This document shows, in pieces, positions 63,573 to 64,000 of a DNA stretch of 64,000 nucleotides. Source of the stretch: Actibacterium mucosum KCTC 23349 (lineage in GTDB: Bacteria; Pseudomonadota; Alphaproteobacteria; Rhodobacterales; Rhodobacteraceae); the NCBI RefSeq assembly GCF_000647975.1, contig NZ_JFKE01000001.1:434001-498000 (forward strand), read 5' to 3'. The notes beneath the pieces were generated by a model. It was not told the origin of the DNA. It did no database searches and was given only the letters and a program-made list of their open reading frames with translations. The translations under genes were made by a program, and so were the position numbers. How positions within the stretch are numbered: position 1 is the first letter of the stretch; every line of letters starts with the position of its first letter.

Positions 63573-64000
63573 TTACGCAAATTGTGCGGTCAATCGCCCA
63601 ACAATCAGGCGGAACGGCACCAGCGCGATCAAGGCAAGGGCAAGTTTGACACCCCAGTCGGCCACAGCCAGCGAAACCCACAGCGGCGCCAACGGTCCGG
63701 CGCCCAACAGTGGCAGGATTTCCCCGGCCCAGCTGACGTCATTGGCCGGCTCGATGAAGCTCAGCGCGCCCGAGAAAGCAATGGTAAAGAACAATGCCGT
63801 ATCGACCGACGACCCGATCAGCGTGCTGGCCAGCGGTGCACGCCACCATGTGCCTTCGCGCAAGCGATTGAAAATAAAGACATCCAGCAGTTGTGCGGTC
63901 AGGAAAGCCAGCCCGGAACCGATGGCGATTCGCAACGTGACCAGCGGGCCGAACTCGCCCATGATCTGCGTGCCGATCAACGAGCAGATGACGCCCGTGA
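63573..64000 (-). CDS. Queuosine precursor transporter YhhQ (5' end cut by window)
   Basis: Membrane importer of queuosine precursors (YhhQ/QueT-like DUF165 family). About 142 C-terminal residues are visible with several hydrophobic segments. Family motifs include FLTAQLLDVFIFNRLR, WWRAPLASTLIGSSVDTALFF and a late PFRLIVGRL. The frame runs open to the right edge, so the start is outside. It lies upstream of the tiny-ORF unit on the same strand. Confidence 0.87.
   Translation of the reverse strand, partial: TGVICSLIGTQIMGEFGPLVTLRIAIGSGLAFLTAQLLDVFIFNRLREGTWWRAPLASTLIGSSVDTALFFTIAFSGALSFIEPANDVSWAGEILPLLGAGPLAPLWVSLAVADWGVKLALALIALVPFRLIVGRLTAQFA

Overview
The window reads as an origin-proximal piece of a chromosome from the Rhodobacteraceae (Rhodobacterales, Alphaproteobacteria; marine Roseobacter-like). 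Five things point there: high G+C, the flagellar gene order with flaF/flbT and a DUF1217 gene, the alphaproteobacterial chain ubiB-ubiE-mutM-crotonase-rpsT-dnaA, CtrA-like sites in front of flagellar genes, and a DUF1127 gene followed by an RNA with the CCUCCUCCC double hairpin known from this family. No tRNA, rRNA, insertion sequence, prophage or CRISPR was seen. Coding density is very high, and many neighbours overlap by 1-4 bp.

Layout. (1) 1-3113, minus: rnd, kdsD, lptC, lptA and lptB (cut by the left edge), for Kdo precursor and LPS export. (2) 3268-5663: a secreted esterase and a two-gene quinone/electrophile module (ring-cleaving dioxygenase plus carboxylesterase, MhqO/MhqD-like) with a long inverted repeat upstream. 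(3) 5849-37192: an uninterrupted flagellar cluster of about 31 kb, arranged as alternating divergent and convergent operons: motB, flgEKLI / fliP-N-H-F / fliL, a coiled-coil gene, motE-like, motA, a large periplasmic AMIN/TPR-like protein, a lytic transglycosylase, flhA-fliR-flhB, a FliJ-like gene / fliL2-flgH-A-G-F-fliQ-E-flgC-B / fliI / DUF1217-flbT-flaF-fliC-flgN-flgJ / fliK-flgD. No fliG, fliM, fliD, fliS or fliO was recognised. (4) 37189-51554: ubiB, ubiE, mutM, crotonase, rpsT, dnaA, dnaN, recF, four accessory genes plus a TetR-regulated flavodoxin-type oxidoreductase with three operators, then gyrB. (5) 51850-55173: rfbCBDA for dTDP-L-rhamnose. (6) 55273-63572: a cuckoo/CcsR-type small RNA with its DUF1127 (CcaF1-like) gene, trhO, a phosphotransferase, pncA and pncB (NAD salvage) interleaved with manC and manB (GDP-mannose), arfB, and a tiny ORF with an unusually extended Shine-Dalgarno sequence. 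A queuosine-precursor transporter is cut by the right edge.

How it fits together: the cluster encodes most of the rod, rings, hook, filament, export gate, stator and the flagellin control proteins FlaF/FlbT. CtrA-like half-sites (TTAA-N7-TTAAC with one to three mismatches) recur in front of five transcription units. Polysaccharide genes (kdsD, lpt, rfb, man) flank both ends. The most unusual elements are the double anti-Shine-Dalgarno hairpin RNA downstream of the DUF1127 gene, the tiny ORF near the right edge, the large AMIN/TPR-like motor-adjacent protein, and the triple operator of the TetR module.
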